64,000 nucleotides of DNA from Marinomonas phaeophyticola (GTDB lineage: Bacteria; Pseudomonadota; Gammaproteobacteria; Pseudomonadales; Marinomonadaceae). Numbering within the stretch: the first letter of the stretch is position 1; the number at the start of each line of letters is the position of its first letter. The notes under the pieces are model-generated. The model had not been told where the DNA came from. It worked only from the letters and a program-made list of their open reading frames with translations, and made no database searches. The DNA lies in contig NZ_JAPUBN010000013.1 in the NCBI RefSeq assembly GCF_026966905.1, positions 496,001 through 560,000 on the forward strand. The letters run 5' to 3'. Both the position numbers and the translations under genes were made by a program. Positions 37,187 through 48,868 of the stretch are shown one piece after another.

Positions 37187-38458
37187 ATGACCAATGTTAC
37201 CATTCCTGTCAATTTCACTGAACTCGGCCTTATTTCTCCCTTGTTAGCCCGATTAACTGAGTTGGATTATCAGCAGCCAACACCGATACAGTCACAAGCC
37301 ATCCCCAGTGTCTTAGCAGGACATGATCTCATCGCAGGTGCGAATACCGGTTCAGGTAAAACAGCGGCTTTTGCGTTACCTCTCTTACAGCACTTACAGT
37401 CTGATATGTCTTTAGCTGAAAAAAATGGCAAAGGTAACTATGTTAGCCGATTGATTTTAGTGCCTACTCGAGAGCTTGCGAAACAGGTAGCGGACAGCAT
37501 TAAGTCTTATGCGGTTCATTTTAATGGCGCAATTAAAATCCTAGCCGTTTTTGGTGGTGTTTCGGTTAATACTCAAATGCTTGCCTTACGTGGTGGTACC
37601 GATATTTTAGTGGCAACACCGGGTCGATTGCTGGATTTGATTTCCAGTAACGCCGTTAAATTAGATAAGGTGAAAACTCTAGTTCTGGATGAAGCGGACC
37701 GCATGTTAAGTCTAGGTTTTGCCGATGAGATCGCTGAACTCTTGGCGCTAATGCCGAAGAAAAAACAAGTCTTATTATTTTCTGCCACCTTTCCAGAACA
37801 AGTGAAAACGTTAACCCAAGAATTGCTTAATAATCCTATTGAAATACAAGTGCAAAGTGCTGATGCCAGTACCTTGGTGCAGCGTGTGTTTACGGTCAAT
37901 AAAGGTCAGAAAACCGCTGTCTTAGAGCACTTAGTTAAACAATATCAATGGCGACAAGCGTTGATTTTTGTGAATTCTAAAAATAGCTGTAATCATTTAG
38001 CAGATAAACTGTTGAAACGAGGGATTACAGCGGAAGTGTTTCACGGAGATAAGGCTCAAGGCGCTCGCAGTCGTGTATTAGACGGTTTTAAAAACGGTGA
38101 AGTCGATGTATTAATTGCTACCGACATTGCCGCTCGTGGTTTGGACATCGAAAAACTGCCTGTTGTCATTAATTTTGATTTACCAAGAAGTCCTGCTGAC
38201 TACATGCATCGTATTGGACGAAGTGGTCGTGCCGGGGAAGTTGGATTGGCGATTTCACTTATAGACCATGAAGATTATCATCATTTCAAAGTGATTGAGA
38301 AAAAGCACAAAATTTGGCTTGAGCGAGAACAAATAGAAGGCTTTGAAGCAAATGAAGACGTCGCGATTGCAGTCGATAAGCCAATGGCTAAACCTGAAGG
38401 CAGTGGTAAGAAAAAACGTAAAAATAAAGCTTCAAGTAATATGGGCTTTGAGGGTTAA
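37187..38458 (+). CDS. DEAD-box RNA helicase, RhlE-like
   Basis: An ATP-dependent RNA helicase that helps unfold mRNA or assist ribosome assembly. Motifs in order: Q-motif region (PTPIQSQAIP), motif I ANTGSGKT (52-59), PTRELA, GG, TPGRLLDL, DEAD as DEADRML (168-171), SAT, and in the second RecA domain DIAARGLDIEKLPVVINFD and HRIGRSGRAG. The C-terminal tail is short and basic (KKKRKNK). Length 423 and sequence suit the RhlE group. It marks the right border of the accessory island. Confidence 0.93.
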   Translation: MTNVTIPVNFTELGLISPLLARLTELDYQQPTPIQSQAIPSVLAGHDLIAGANTGSGKTAAFALPLLQHLQSDMSLAEKNGKGNYVSRLILVPTRELAKQVADSIKSYAVHFNGAIKILAVFGGVSVNTQMLALRGGTDILVATPGRLLDLISSNAVKLDKVKTLVLDEADRMLSLGFADEIAELLALMPKKKQVLLFSATFPEQVKTLTQELLNNPIEIQVQSADASTLVQRVFTVNKGQKTAVLEHLVKQYQWRQALIFVNSKNSCNHLADKLLKRGITAEVFHGDKAQGARSRVLDGFKNGEVDVLIATDIAARGLDIEKLPVVINFDLPRSPADYMHRIGRSGRAGEVGLAISLIDHEDYHHFKVIEKKHKIWLEREQIEGFEANEDVAIAVDKPMAKPEGSGKKKRKNKASSNMGFEG

Positions 38459-38678
38459 ACGCGGACATAAAAAAGAGGCTTGGGCTCTGTTTGTTGATTT
38501 ACGGATTTAATTGCTGAGTGTAACGGCCCTCAAACAGAAGAAAGAACTTACTGTCACTAAAAAGTCTTGGGGGTTAAGTAGTATGCTGATGGTCTGTAAT
38601 CAGCGAATTTCTTTCACTTAAGGCGTTTTATACTATCGGTGAGGAAATCAAGATCACATAGGCGGGTGGATTTTTACA

Positions 38679-38707
38679 TTGAGTGAATGGTCATCAAATG
38701 TTACTAT
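38679..38707 (+). promoter_or_regulatory. Candidate pyrG promoter
   Basis: TTGAGT (38679-38684), a 17-base spacer and TACTAT (38702-38707) with TGT immediately before, an extended -10. It lies about 80 bases before pyrG. The remainder of the 327-base gap 38459-38785 shows only weak inverted repeats near 38485-38540. Confidence 0.45.
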
Positions 38708-38722
38708 TTTCTCCCGTCCTAA

Positions 38723-40420
<1,698 letters not shown>

Positions 40421-40465
40421 TTTGAACAAACTAAGCACGAATAGTATTCATTCTTAAAAGTTTAA

Positions 40466-41779
<1,314 letters not shown>

Positions 41780-41797
41780 TCCATTAGGCTTACTTTT

Positions 41798-41827
41798 AAA
41801 GGGAGAACGTGTGTTCTCCCTTTTTTT
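41798..41827 (+). terminator. Rho-independent terminator after eno
   Basis: AAAGGGAGAAC (41798-41808) pairs with GTTCTCCCTTT (41813-41823), 11 bp with a four-base loop and a T-run to 41827. Confidence 0.92.
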
Positions 41828-41892
41828 GTTTGAGTAATTCAGTACTATTGAGTTATATAAAGTAACGTAAATGTGATGTTTTTGAGAAGATT

Positions 41893-42168
41893 ATGTGGCG
41901 TCCTGTGTTTCTGATTTTTTTAGGTGTTTTTGGATATTTAAGCTACCAGTTAATTTATGGAGAGCAAGGTATCAAGCGTCAAGAAGCGCTTGCTAAGCAA
42001 ATACAATATCAAGAAAATCAAAATCAAAGGCTTTCACAACGAAATGACGCTTTGCGAGCTCAGGTTGAGAATTTACGTAAAGGAAAGGATGCGATAGAAG
42101 AACGAGTAAGAACAGAGCTTCAATACATCAAAGAAGGTGAAGTGTTTTATCGGATAGTAGATCAATGA
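41893..42168 (+). CDS. ftsB: Cell division protein FtsB
   Basis: A short bitopic membrane protein that links FtsL and FtsQ in the divisome. It has one N-terminal TM helix (RPVFLIFLGVFGYLSYQLI), a Gly-rich YGEQG turn and a coiled-coil (about residues 28-70), then the conserved LQYIKEGEVFYRI end. Length 91 fits. ATGA overlap with ispD and position after eno match E. coli. Confidence 0.93.
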   Translation: MWRPVFLIFLGVFGYLSYQLIYGEQGIKRQEALAKQIQYQENQNQRLSQRNDALRAQVENLRKGKDAIEERVRTELQYIKEGEVFYRIVDQ

Positions 42169-42872
42169 GTGCTTGTATTTGGGTAGTCGTTCCAGCCGCG
42201 GGTGTTGGAAAAAGAATGCAATCCAACACGCCAAAACAATATTTACCACTCGGTGCCAATACGGTTTTAGATTGCACACTGGGTCAATTACTATCTCATA
42301 ACAAAATAGCTGGGGTTTTACTTGGGTTAGGATCTGAAGATTCTTATTGGCCTGACTCGATTTGGTTTGGTCATGAAAAAATAAAAACCTTTGTGGGTGG
42401 TGTGGAACGTGCCGATACCGTTAGGTTAGGGCTGGATTACCTATCAAACCAACTTGGATTAAAGAATGATTTCGTTTTAGTTCATGATGCGGCTAGACCT
42501 TTAATTGCTCATCAATCTATTGATGACTTGCTTGCGAATACTAACCCCTGTGGTGGGATTTTGGCTATACCTGCAAAAGATACGATTAAGCAGAGTCTTG
42601 AAACCTCGAAGCCTTCTTGTGTCGAAAAAACCATTGATCGTAACCTTATTTGGCAGGCTCAAACGCCTCAAAAGTTCATGATCAAAACCCTAATCGATGC
42701 AATCGATTACGCTAAATCCCAAGGTGTTGAGGTTACGGATGAAAGCTCAGCCATGGAGTTATCTGGTTATCAACCAGCGTTAATTGAAGGGGATACGCGT
42801 AACTTCAAAATTACTCTACCTATTGATTTAGTTATTGCTAATGCTTTGCTAATGCATGAACCACTTCAATAG
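42165..42872 (+). CDS. ispD: 2-C-methyl-D-erythritol 4-phosphate cytidylyltransferase
   Basis: Makes CDP-ME from MEP and CTP in isoprenoid synthesis. The CTP-binding loop PAAGVGKRM is at residues 9-17, with KQYLPL after it; VLVHDAARPL and the TDESSAMEL region are also standard. Length 235. Its ATG overlaps the ftsB stop by 4 bases. It works between Dxr (15.4 kb) and IspF (downstream). Confidence 0.96.
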   Translation: MSACIWVVVPAAGVGKRMQSNTPKQYLPLGANTVLDCTLGQLLSHNKIAGVLLGLGSEDSYWPDSIWFGHEKIKTFVGGVERADTVRLGLDYLSNQLGLKNDFVLVHDAARPLIAHQSIDDLLANTNPCGGILAIPAKDTIKQSLETSKPSCVEKTIDRNLIWQAQTPQKFMIKTLIDAIDYAKSQGVEVTDESSAMELSGYQPALIEGDTRNFKITLPIDLVIANALLMHEPLQ

Positions 42873-42960
42873 TTTGAAATATCTCAATGAATAAAAGCCA
42901 CTGAATCAATGTAAAAGATGATCCGCACAACGTGATCCATTAGTTAGGAGAAAAGTCAGT

Positions 42961-43442
42961 ATGTTGCCATTTAGAATTGGTCATGGTTTTGATGTTCATA
43001 AGTTTGGTGAAGGCGATCATATTGTTATAGGGGGGTCACTATTCCCTATGAAAAAGGCCTTATTGCTCACTCCGATGGTGATGTAGCCTTACATGCTTTA
43101 GCGGATGCCTTATTAGGCGCGGCGGCTCTTGGAGACATAGGTAAGCACTTTCCGGACACTTCCCCTGAGTTTGCCGGTGCGGATAGTCGGGTTCTGCTGC
43201 GTCATGTGATTGGGTTGCTAAGAGCGCAACAGTTTTATGTTGGCAATGTTGATATTACTATTATTGCCCAAGTGCCGAAAATGAGCCCTTATATTGAAAG
43301 CATGCGCCGTAACATCTCTGAAGATTTAGAGGTTACCCTTAACCAGGTGAATGTTAAAGCTACAACGACTGAAAAACTTGGGTTTACGGGACGCAAAGAA
43401 GGTATTGCGGTAGAAGCCGTGGCGCTTATTTTTTCTCAATAA
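42961..43442 (+). CDS. ispF: 2-C-methyl-D-erythritol 2,4-cyclodiphosphate synthase, frame broken by -1 base at a G-run
   Basis: IspF cyclises CDP-ME2P in the MEP pathway. The start [15 protein letters not shown] is in frame 1 up to IVIGG, after which the real sequence ([34 protein letters not shown] in pieces, then [26 protein letters not shown]) is one base out of frame. The break is a run of six G residues (43030-43035), where seven would give a continuous 160-aa enzyme. Zero-frame translation ends at TAG near 43084-43086. The protein should be essential, so a full-length product is expected; here the site is not a good ribosomal slippery sequence, favouring sequencing error or transcriptional slippage. 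Confidence 0.88.
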
Positions 43443-43517
43443 TGTTTAATGGCCTGTATGTTTCCTATACTGTCTGTTATTTCTATCTCCATACCTCCTA
43501 TTTAGGCTTACAAATAC

Positions 43518-44612
43518 ATGAATACAGTTTGGCATTATGCATGGTCAAAACCCACTCTGACTGGGAATTTGAAAACAACCCCACAAGATTTCTTTGTAGA
43601 GGAAGTGTTAGGTTTCGTGCCTGATGGGCAGGGAGAGTTTGTTTTTGTTTTCATTGAAAAAGTGGGTGTAAATACCGATTATTTGGCGAAGCGCTTAGCC
43701 AGTTATGCCGACATTGATCCGAGTAAAGTGACTTATAGTGGCGTTAAAGATCGACATGCATGCACTCGCCAGTGGTTTTGTTTGCATCTGTTAGGTAAAG
43801 ACATTGATTTTTCAGATCTGTCTCATGGTTTTAGGGACAATGAGCAAGTAAGGGTAATCGAAGTTGCCCGACATTCGAAAAAACTAAGAGTCGGAACGCA
43901 TATTGAGAACCGTTTTATTATTCGTATACGGTCTCTTAAAGGGGACCTCATTGAGTTAGAAAATAGGCTTTCGTTGGTGAAAATGGCGGGGGTGCCAAAC
44001 TATTATGGTGCACAGAGATTTGGTATTCAAGGAAACAACCTAGAAAATGGCTTGCGTTGGCTTGAGGCTGGCCGTAAAGGAAAGAAAAGATTAAGTAAAA
44101 CAGAGTCTTTTTGGCTATCCGCTATGCGCTCTTGGTGTTTTAATCAGGCATTGAGCGATCAAATAGAGAGCCGGTGTTGGAATAGTGTTTTTATTGGTGA
44201 TATTGCTCAAGAAGCTCATAGTTCTACTCAGTTTCGTATAAAGAGTTTAACGCCTGGATTACTGTTACGCCAAATGACAATGAAGATTCAACCTGTGCTG
44301 CCGTTAATAAGTAAAGGTTGGCAAGATGGTACGAGTGAAAAAAGAGCTCAGATGATGCGCCAATCTCTTGCTGGTAGTGAAACGATCGTTGAAGGTTTGT
44401 TGAATCTGGATTTGTCTAGGGACAGTAGGGTTACTCGATTAAGTCCCAATAATATGGAATGGGAACTGTTTAACAAAGATTCAGAGTACCCCGAGATTTT
44501 AATGCAGTTTTCTCTTCCAAAAGGCGCGTTTGCAACCAGTGTATTGCGTGAAATAGTAGATATTAATGATTGTTCAACAGAGAAGCATGATGCGAGTATT
44601 GATAGCAAATGA
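43518..44612 (+). CDS. truD: tRNA pseudouridine(13) synthase
   Basis: Makes pseudouridine at position 13 of certain tRNAs. The catalytic Asp78 lies in TYSGVKDRHACTRQWF; VPNYYGAQRFG is the second hallmark and the start FFVEEVLGFVPDGQGEFVFVFIEK is typical. Length 364 is a little long because of the C-terminal tail that overlaps surE by 23 bases. The truD insertion domain reads divergent from E. coli but the fold motifs hold. Confidence 0.94.
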   Translation: MNTVWHYAWSKPTLTGNLKTTPQDFFVEEVLGFVPDGQGEFVFVFIEKVGVNTDYLAKRLASYADIDPSKVTYSGVKDRHACTRQWFCLHLLGKDIDFSDLSHGFRDNEQVRVIEVARHSKKLRVGTHIENRFIIRIRSLKGDLIELENRLSLVKMAGVPNYYGAQRFGIQGNNLENGLRWLEAGRKGKKRLSKTESFWLSAMRSWCFNQALSDQIESRCWNSVFIGDIAQEAHSSTQFRIKSLTPGLLLRQMTMKIQPVLPLISKGWQDGTSEKRAQMMRQSLAGSETIVEGLLNLDLSRDSRVTRLSPNNMEWELFNKDSEYPEILMQFSLPKGAFATSVLREIVDINDCSTEKHDASIDSK

Positions 44613-45336
44613 TGATGGTATTGATGCGCTAGGGATTCAAACTCTTTATCGTAAATTGGCGTTGTCATATTCTTGTGTAGTGGTAGCACCAGATAGAAAC
44701 CGCAGTGGTGCAAGTAATTCGCTTACTTTATCTAGGCCAATACAGTCTAAGCAAATCAGAGAGAATGAATACAGTGTGGATGGTACACCAGCTGACTGTG
44801 TGAATTTGGCTTTATCTGAGGTGATTAGTGGATCATTTGACCTAGTAGTGTCTGGAATCAATCATGGACCAAACTTAGGTGACGATGTTATTTATTCGGG
44901 CACGGTTGCGGCGGCTATGGAGGCTCGTCATTTAGGGCGGTCCTCTATCGCTATATCGTTACACGGCACTAGGTGCTTTGATACGGCTGCACAGATACTA
45001 GATGAGCTCTTAAAAGACAGTCACACCTTGTCTTTGCCTAAAGGGGTATTGCTCAATGTTAATGTTCCTGATCTTCCGTACGATCAACTTAAAGGGATTA
45101 AGATTACTCGTCTAGGTTATCGAAAGAGTCCTCAGCCAGCCATTTCAGCAGAACACCCCAGAGGAATATCCAGTTTTTGGATTGGTGAATTATCAGAGCC
45201 TCATGATGGTAGCGAAGGCACTGATTTTTGGGCGGTTGAAAATGGCTATGTATCCATCACGCCGCTTCATATTGACATGACTTGTTATCAAGTCATGTCG
45301 TCCCTAGAGAAATGGACCGCTAAGGTACTTTTATGA
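44590..45336 (+). CDS. surE: 5'/3'-nucleotidase SurE
   Basis: A survival-phase metallophosphatase acting on nucleoside monophosphates. The metal motif is at the extreme N-terminus, RVLIANDDGIDA (Asp8, Asp9), with SGINHGPNLGDDVIYSGTVAAAMEA in pieces further on. The ATG is chosen so that RVLIANDDG starts the protein; the adjacent upstream ATG (44587) is the alternative. Length 248. It overlaps truD and is coupled by ATGA to pcm. Confidence 0.94.
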   Translation: MRVLIANDDGIDALGIQTLYRKLALSYSCVVVAPDRNRSGASNSLTLSRPIQSKQIRENEYSVDGTPADCVNLALSEVISGSFDLVVSGINHGPNLGDDVIYSGTVAAAMEARHLGRSSIAISLHGTRCFDTAAQILDELLKDSHTLSLPKGVLLNVNVPDLPYDQLKGIKITRLGYRKSPQPAISAEHPRGISSFWIGELSEPHDGSEGTDFWAVENGYVSITPLHIDMTCYQVMSSLEKWTAKVLL

Positions 45337-45995
45337 CAATGGAGCATCTGCATAAGCTTACGCACTCTAATGCTAAAGCGTCTAATATGATTTTAGAGTT
45401 GCAGCAAAAAGGCATTCATCATGAAGCTTTGTTACAATTGATGTTGTCTATACCTAGGCATGACTTTGTAGAGCCTGCATTTTCTCATCTGGCGTATTCT
45501 GCCACACCATTGCCTATAGGTAAAAATCAAACCATCAGTCAACCGCTTACGGTGGCACAGATGACTCAATGGTTATTGCAATATGCTCGTTTGGGGCGAG
45601 TTCTTGAAGTCGGTACTGGTTCTGGATATCAAACTTGTATCTTGTCACACTTTTTTAATAAAGTTCATACTATTGAAAGGCAGCAGAGTCTATTTGAAAA
45701 GTCTCAAAAAAGGCTGTCATCAATGGGCATACAGAATGTTGAATTTCTCCATGGGGATGGTCATTTGGGTTGGCCAACCTCATTAAGCGTTGATGCTATT
45801 ATTGTAACGGCGATGGCAAATAAGGTGCCCTTAGCATTAACAGATTGTTTAAAAGAGAAAGGCATTTTAATTATGCCCTTAGATCAGCCTGAACCCATGA
45901 TAGGCTGTTGGCAGAAATGTAATGATCAATGGAAACGTTTAGATGACACTCCGGCTCAGTTTGTTCCAATGTTAGAAGGTTTAGTACGTGATTAG
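45333..45995 (+). CDS. pcm: Protein-L-isoaspartate O-methyltransferase
   Basis: Repairs isoaspartyl damage in aged proteins using SAM. SAM motif I is LEVGTGSGYQT; the family start MVxxxIHxEALLQLMLSIPRHDFVEPAF is recognisable with small changes, as are IGKNQTISQPLTVAQM and the ILIMPLDQ end. Length 220. Gene order surE-pcm-nlpD-rpoS is the classical stationary-phase operon, here with a DUF368 gene inserted before nlpD. Confidence 0.95.
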   Translation: MTMEHLHKLTHSNAKASNMILELQQKGIHHEALLQLMLSIPRHDFVEPAFSHLAYSATPLPIGKNQTISQPLTVAQMTQWLLQYARLGRVLEVGTGSGYQTCILSHFFNKVHTIERQQSLFEKSQKRLSSMGIQNVEFLHGDGHLGWPTSLSVDAIIVTAMANKVPLALTDCLKEKGILIMPLDQPEPMIGCWQKCNDQWKRLDDTPAQFVPMLEGLVRD

Positions 45996-46905
45996 TTGGT
46001 TAAAGGTGTATTTCTGTGGTGTATTAATGGGAATGGCGGATGTTGTACCTGGAGTGTCAGGTGGAACAATGGCCTTTATTTTAGGTATCTATGATCGTTT
46101 AATTGGTGCTTTGAGTGGGGTGGATAAAACCAGTTTAACCATGCTGTGTAAACGAGACGTTAAAGGTATTTGGCACCATTTCGACCTCGGTTTTTTATTG
46201 GTGTTAGGTGCTGGGATTGTTACGAGTATTATTTTGTTTGCTCAAGTCATTACCTATTGGTTAAGTGCATATCCGACCTATTTATGGAGTTTCTTTTTTG
46301 GCTTGATCTTAGCTTCGTCCGTGTTATTGCTCAAACAAATCCATGTGGTGAATCGTCAAGTCGTTGTCTTTTTTGTATTGGGGGCTTGTCTTGGTGTTCT
46401 TGCTTCCGTTTTGGTTCCTATGCAGTTTGATGTGACTTATGGGATGGTTTTCTTTTCTGGAATGATCGCTATTTGTGCCATGATCTTGCCAGGGATATCT
46501 GGAAGCTTTTTACTCTTGTTGATGGGAATGTATGAAACAATCATAACGTCAATAAAATCAATGCAGTTAGATGTTATTATAATTTTTGTAGTAGGGGCAT
46601 TCTTAGGTTTGATGAGCTTTTCAAAACTATTGAAATGGCTACTGACAGGCTATAAATCAATCACTCTTGCCAGTTTAACAGGCGTCATGTTAGGGGCTTT
46701 AATTAAGGTGTGGCCATGGAAAGAAACTCAAGAATGGTTGCAAGTGGGTGACAAAAAAGTATCTGCCGTTGAATCATTAATACTGCCGTGGCACTTAGAA
46801 AACTATCATATTGTAACGGATTTGGTATTACCAATTATCTGTATGTTTGCTGGCTTAATAGGTGTCTTTCTCATTAATTACATATTTTTACCAAAAGTTA
46901 AATAG
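45988..46905 (+). CDS. DUF368 membrane protein, putative undecaprenyl phosphate translocase
   Basis: 305 residues with about eight to ten TM helices and the family motif near the start, MADVVPGVSGGTMAFILGIYDRLI, plus ICAMILPGISGSFLLLLMGMYE as the second half-repeat. DUF368 (PopT) proteins have been shown in other bacteria to recycle undecaprenyl phosphate across the inner membrane; that role is inferred here from family, not seen. GTG start overlaps the end of pcm by 8 bases. Confidence 0.9.
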   Translation: MISWLKVYFCGVLMGMADVVPGVSGGTMAFILGIYDRLIGALSGVDKTSLTMLCKRDVKGIWHHFDLGFLLVLGAGIVTSIILFAQVITYWLSAYPTYLWSFFFGLILASSVLLLKQIHVVNRQVVVFFVLGACLGVLASVLVPMQFDVTYGMVFFSGMIAICAMILPGISGSFLLLLMGMYETIITSIKSMQLDVIIIFVVGAFLGLMSFSKLLKWLLTGYKSITLASLTGVMLGALIKVWPWKETQEWLQVGDKKVSAVESLILPWHLENYHIVTDLVLPIICMFAGLIGVFLINYIFLPKVK

Positions 46906-46982
46906 AGAGACAAAAGGTCTACTTCTAGTTACGTTCTTTAGGGGGGCGTTTGTTATTTGCAAATTTGCAATGTAAAAATTTA

Positions 46983-47795
46983 ATGAAGATACGTGACCTC
47001 ATCGTTACGGCTTTTGCTTTGCTGCTGTTATCAGGTTGCGCATCGGATAGTTTTCATTATCAAAATGGAGGCGGTTCGTCTTCGTCAAATAATACGCAAG
47101 TTTCATCCATACCAAAAAGTGGTTACTATCGAGTAAAAAAGGGTGATACCTTGTTCTCTATCGCATTTCGTTATGGTATTGACTATAGAAAGTTAGCTCA
47201 AACGAATCGAATACCCTCTCCTTATGTGATTTACCCTCAGCAAAAAATTCGCTTAAAGGTATCGAGTAATACGACCAAAATAGCGAACAGTTCACCGAAA
47301 GTACAAACGAAAAAGCCCGTTGCCTCGATTAAAAAACCAAGCCAAGTTGTTAAGAGGGTGACGAAGCCAAAAGTGAACCCCCCTACAAAAAACATTTCTA
47401 AAAGTACGATACCTAATAAAAGTACCCTTAATTGGCGCTGGCCTATTAAAGGTTTTGTGGTAAGAGGCTTTTCAAATGCTGGCGTTAGTAGTAAAGGTAT
47501 AGATATAAAAAGTAATATAGGCAAGCCAGTACGTGCCGCGGAAGATGGTGTTGTTGTATATTCAGGTAATGGATTGATAGGGTATGGTAACTTAGTTATT
47601 GTTAAACACAGTGAAGAATATCTAAGTGCGTACGCTTATAACCAAAGTATTTTAGTGAAAGAACAGCAAGTTGTAAAAGCAGGGGATTCTCTGGCAATTA
47701 TCGGAGGGAAGGGTGAAGAAAGGCCATTATTGCATTTTGAAATTCGTCGTGATGGCCAACCGATAGATCCATTAACAGTGCTACCAGACCAGTAG
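46983..47795 (+). CDS. nlpD: Amidase activator lipoprotein NlpD
   Basis: Outer-membrane lipoprotein (lipobox LLSGC) that activates the cell-division amidase AmiC. A LysM domain binds peptidoglycan ([30 protein letters not shown] in pieces), a Lys/Pro/Thr-rich linker follows, then an M23 peptidase fold that lacks catalytic residues (KGIDI instead of HxxxD and a Tyr replacing the first His of HxH), as in NlpD and EnvC. ATG 46983 gives 270 aa. In E. coli the rpoS promoter lies inside nlpD; the same may hold here. Confidence 0.95.
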   Translation: MKIRDLIVTAFALLLLSGCASDSFHYQNGGGSSSSNNTQVSSIPKSGYYRVKKGDTLFSIAFRYGIDYRKLAQTNRIPSPYVIYPQQKIRLKVSSNTTKIANSSPKVQTKKPVASIKKPSQVVKRVTKPKVNPPTKNISKSTIPNKSTLNWRWPIKGFVVRGFSNAGVSSKGIDIKSNIGKPVRAAEDGVVVYSGNGLIGYGNLVIVKHSEEYLSAYAYNQSILVKEQQVVKAGDSLAIIGGKGEERPLLHFEIRRDGQPIDPLTVLPDQ

Positions 47796-47827
47796 GCATT
47801 ATGGCTTGGAAGACTAAGGAGGTACTT

Positions 47828-48820
47828 ATGAAAACGCTTGATCGAGATAACCAAAAAACGTTGTCAAATAATGAGGAAGTATGTGATCTAAAAGCCGATT
47901 TGGATGTATTAGAAGAAGATGCTGAGTTTGATTTAGCCGTGAGTTCTCGTTATTCATCTGAGGACAGTGGAAAAAATATTGATGTTACGCAACTGTACCT
48001 TAATGAAATAGGCTTCTCCCCCTTACTAACAGCGGAGGAAGAGGTTTATTTTTCTCGCAAAGCCTTGAAAGGGGATGAAGCTTCTCGTAAAAGGATGATT
48101 GAGAGTAACTTAAGACTGGTTGTAAAAATCTCTCGTCGTTACTTAAATAGAGGTCTTTCTCTACTGGATCTTATTGAGGAAGGCAACCTGGGGTTAATTA
48201 GAGCCGTTGAAAAATTTGATCCTGAAAGAGGCTTTAGGTTTTCAACGTACGCGACTTGGTGGATACGACAAACCATAGAACGTGCCATCATGAATCAGAC
48301 AAGAACGATCAGATTACCTATTCATGTAGTTAAAGAGTTAAATGTATACCTTAGAGCGGCCCGTGAGCTGACCCAGAAACTGGATCATGAGCCTACTCCT
48401 GAAGAGATAGCCGATTTACTGGATTGCCCTGTAGAGGGGGTTCAGAAAATGCTGAAGTTGAACGAAAGAATGAGCTCTATTGATTCTCCTATGGGGGGAA
48501 TGGATTCAGATAAGAGTCTAGTAGAAATATTGGCTGACACTCAGCATGTTGGTCCAGAAAGTGATCGTCAGACTAGCGATGTGTTGCAAAACATTGAAAC
48601 ATGGCTAGACAGCTTAAATGAAAAACAGAGAGAGGTTATTTCTCGTCGATTTGGGTTGAGAGGTTTTGAAGCGAGTACATTAGAAGATGTAGGTGCTGAA
48701 ATTGGTTTAACTCGTGAAAGGGTAAGACAGATTCAAGTGGAGGCGCTTAAAAGGCTAAGAGTGATGTTGGATAAGCAAGGCTTAACATTAAGCGATGTCT
48801 TGCATGTTGAAGAAATTTAG
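47828..48820 (+). CDS. rpoS: RNA polymerase sigma factor RpoS
   Basis: The general stress and stationary-phase sigma factor. Region 1.2 begins [21 protein letters not shown]; region 2 has [20 protein letters not shown] and [17 protein letters not shown]; region 4.2 reads [19 protein letters not shown] 47828 has an exceptionally strong AAGGAGGT 4-12 bases upstream, so it is preferred over the in-frame ATG at 47801. Length 330 equals E. coli. It follows nlpD by 32 bases, and a hairpin follows the stop. Confidence 0.97.
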   Translation: MKTLDRDNQKTLSNNEEVCDLKADLDVLEEDAEFDLAVSSRYSSEDSGKNIDVTQLYLNEIGFSPLLTAEEEVYFSRKALKGDEASRKRMIESNLRLVVKISRRYLNRGLSLLDLIEEGNLGLIRAVEKFDPERGFRFSTYATWWIRQTIERAIMNQTRTIRLPIHVVKELNVYLRAARELTQKLDHEPTPEEIADLLDCPVEGVQKMLKLNERMSSIDSPMGGMDSDKSLVEILADTQHVGPESDRQTSDVLQNIETWLDSLNEKQREVISRRFGLRGFEASTLEDVGAEIGLTRERVRQIQVEALKRLRVMLDKQGLTLSDVLHVEEI

Positions 48821-48828
48821 TTAAATTT

Positions 48829-48868
48829 ATCAAGGTAAGGGTATGAATGACATTGCCCTTACCTTGAT
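48829..48868. terminator. Bidirectional hairpin after rpoS
   Basis: ATCAAGGTAAGGG (48829-48841) and CCCTTACCTTGAT (48856-48868) are perfect 13-bp complements. The right arm overlaps the last codons of the convergent minus-strand gene, so it probably ends transcripts from both sides. T-runs are weak. Confidence 0.65.

Noticed and set aside
43027..43042. Programmed ribosomal -1 frameshift in ispF
   Set aside because: ATA GGG GGG does not permit tRNA re-pairing in the P-site after a -1 slip; error or transcriptional slippage explains it better.
43442..43624. A 60-codon open frame between ispF and truD
   Set aside because: It overlaps the start of truD in another frame, has no SD and no protein-like features.
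47801..47827. Earlier ATG start for rpoS
   Set aside because: The ATG at 47828 has a near-perfect AAGGAGGT and gives the standard length; the earlier one has no SD.
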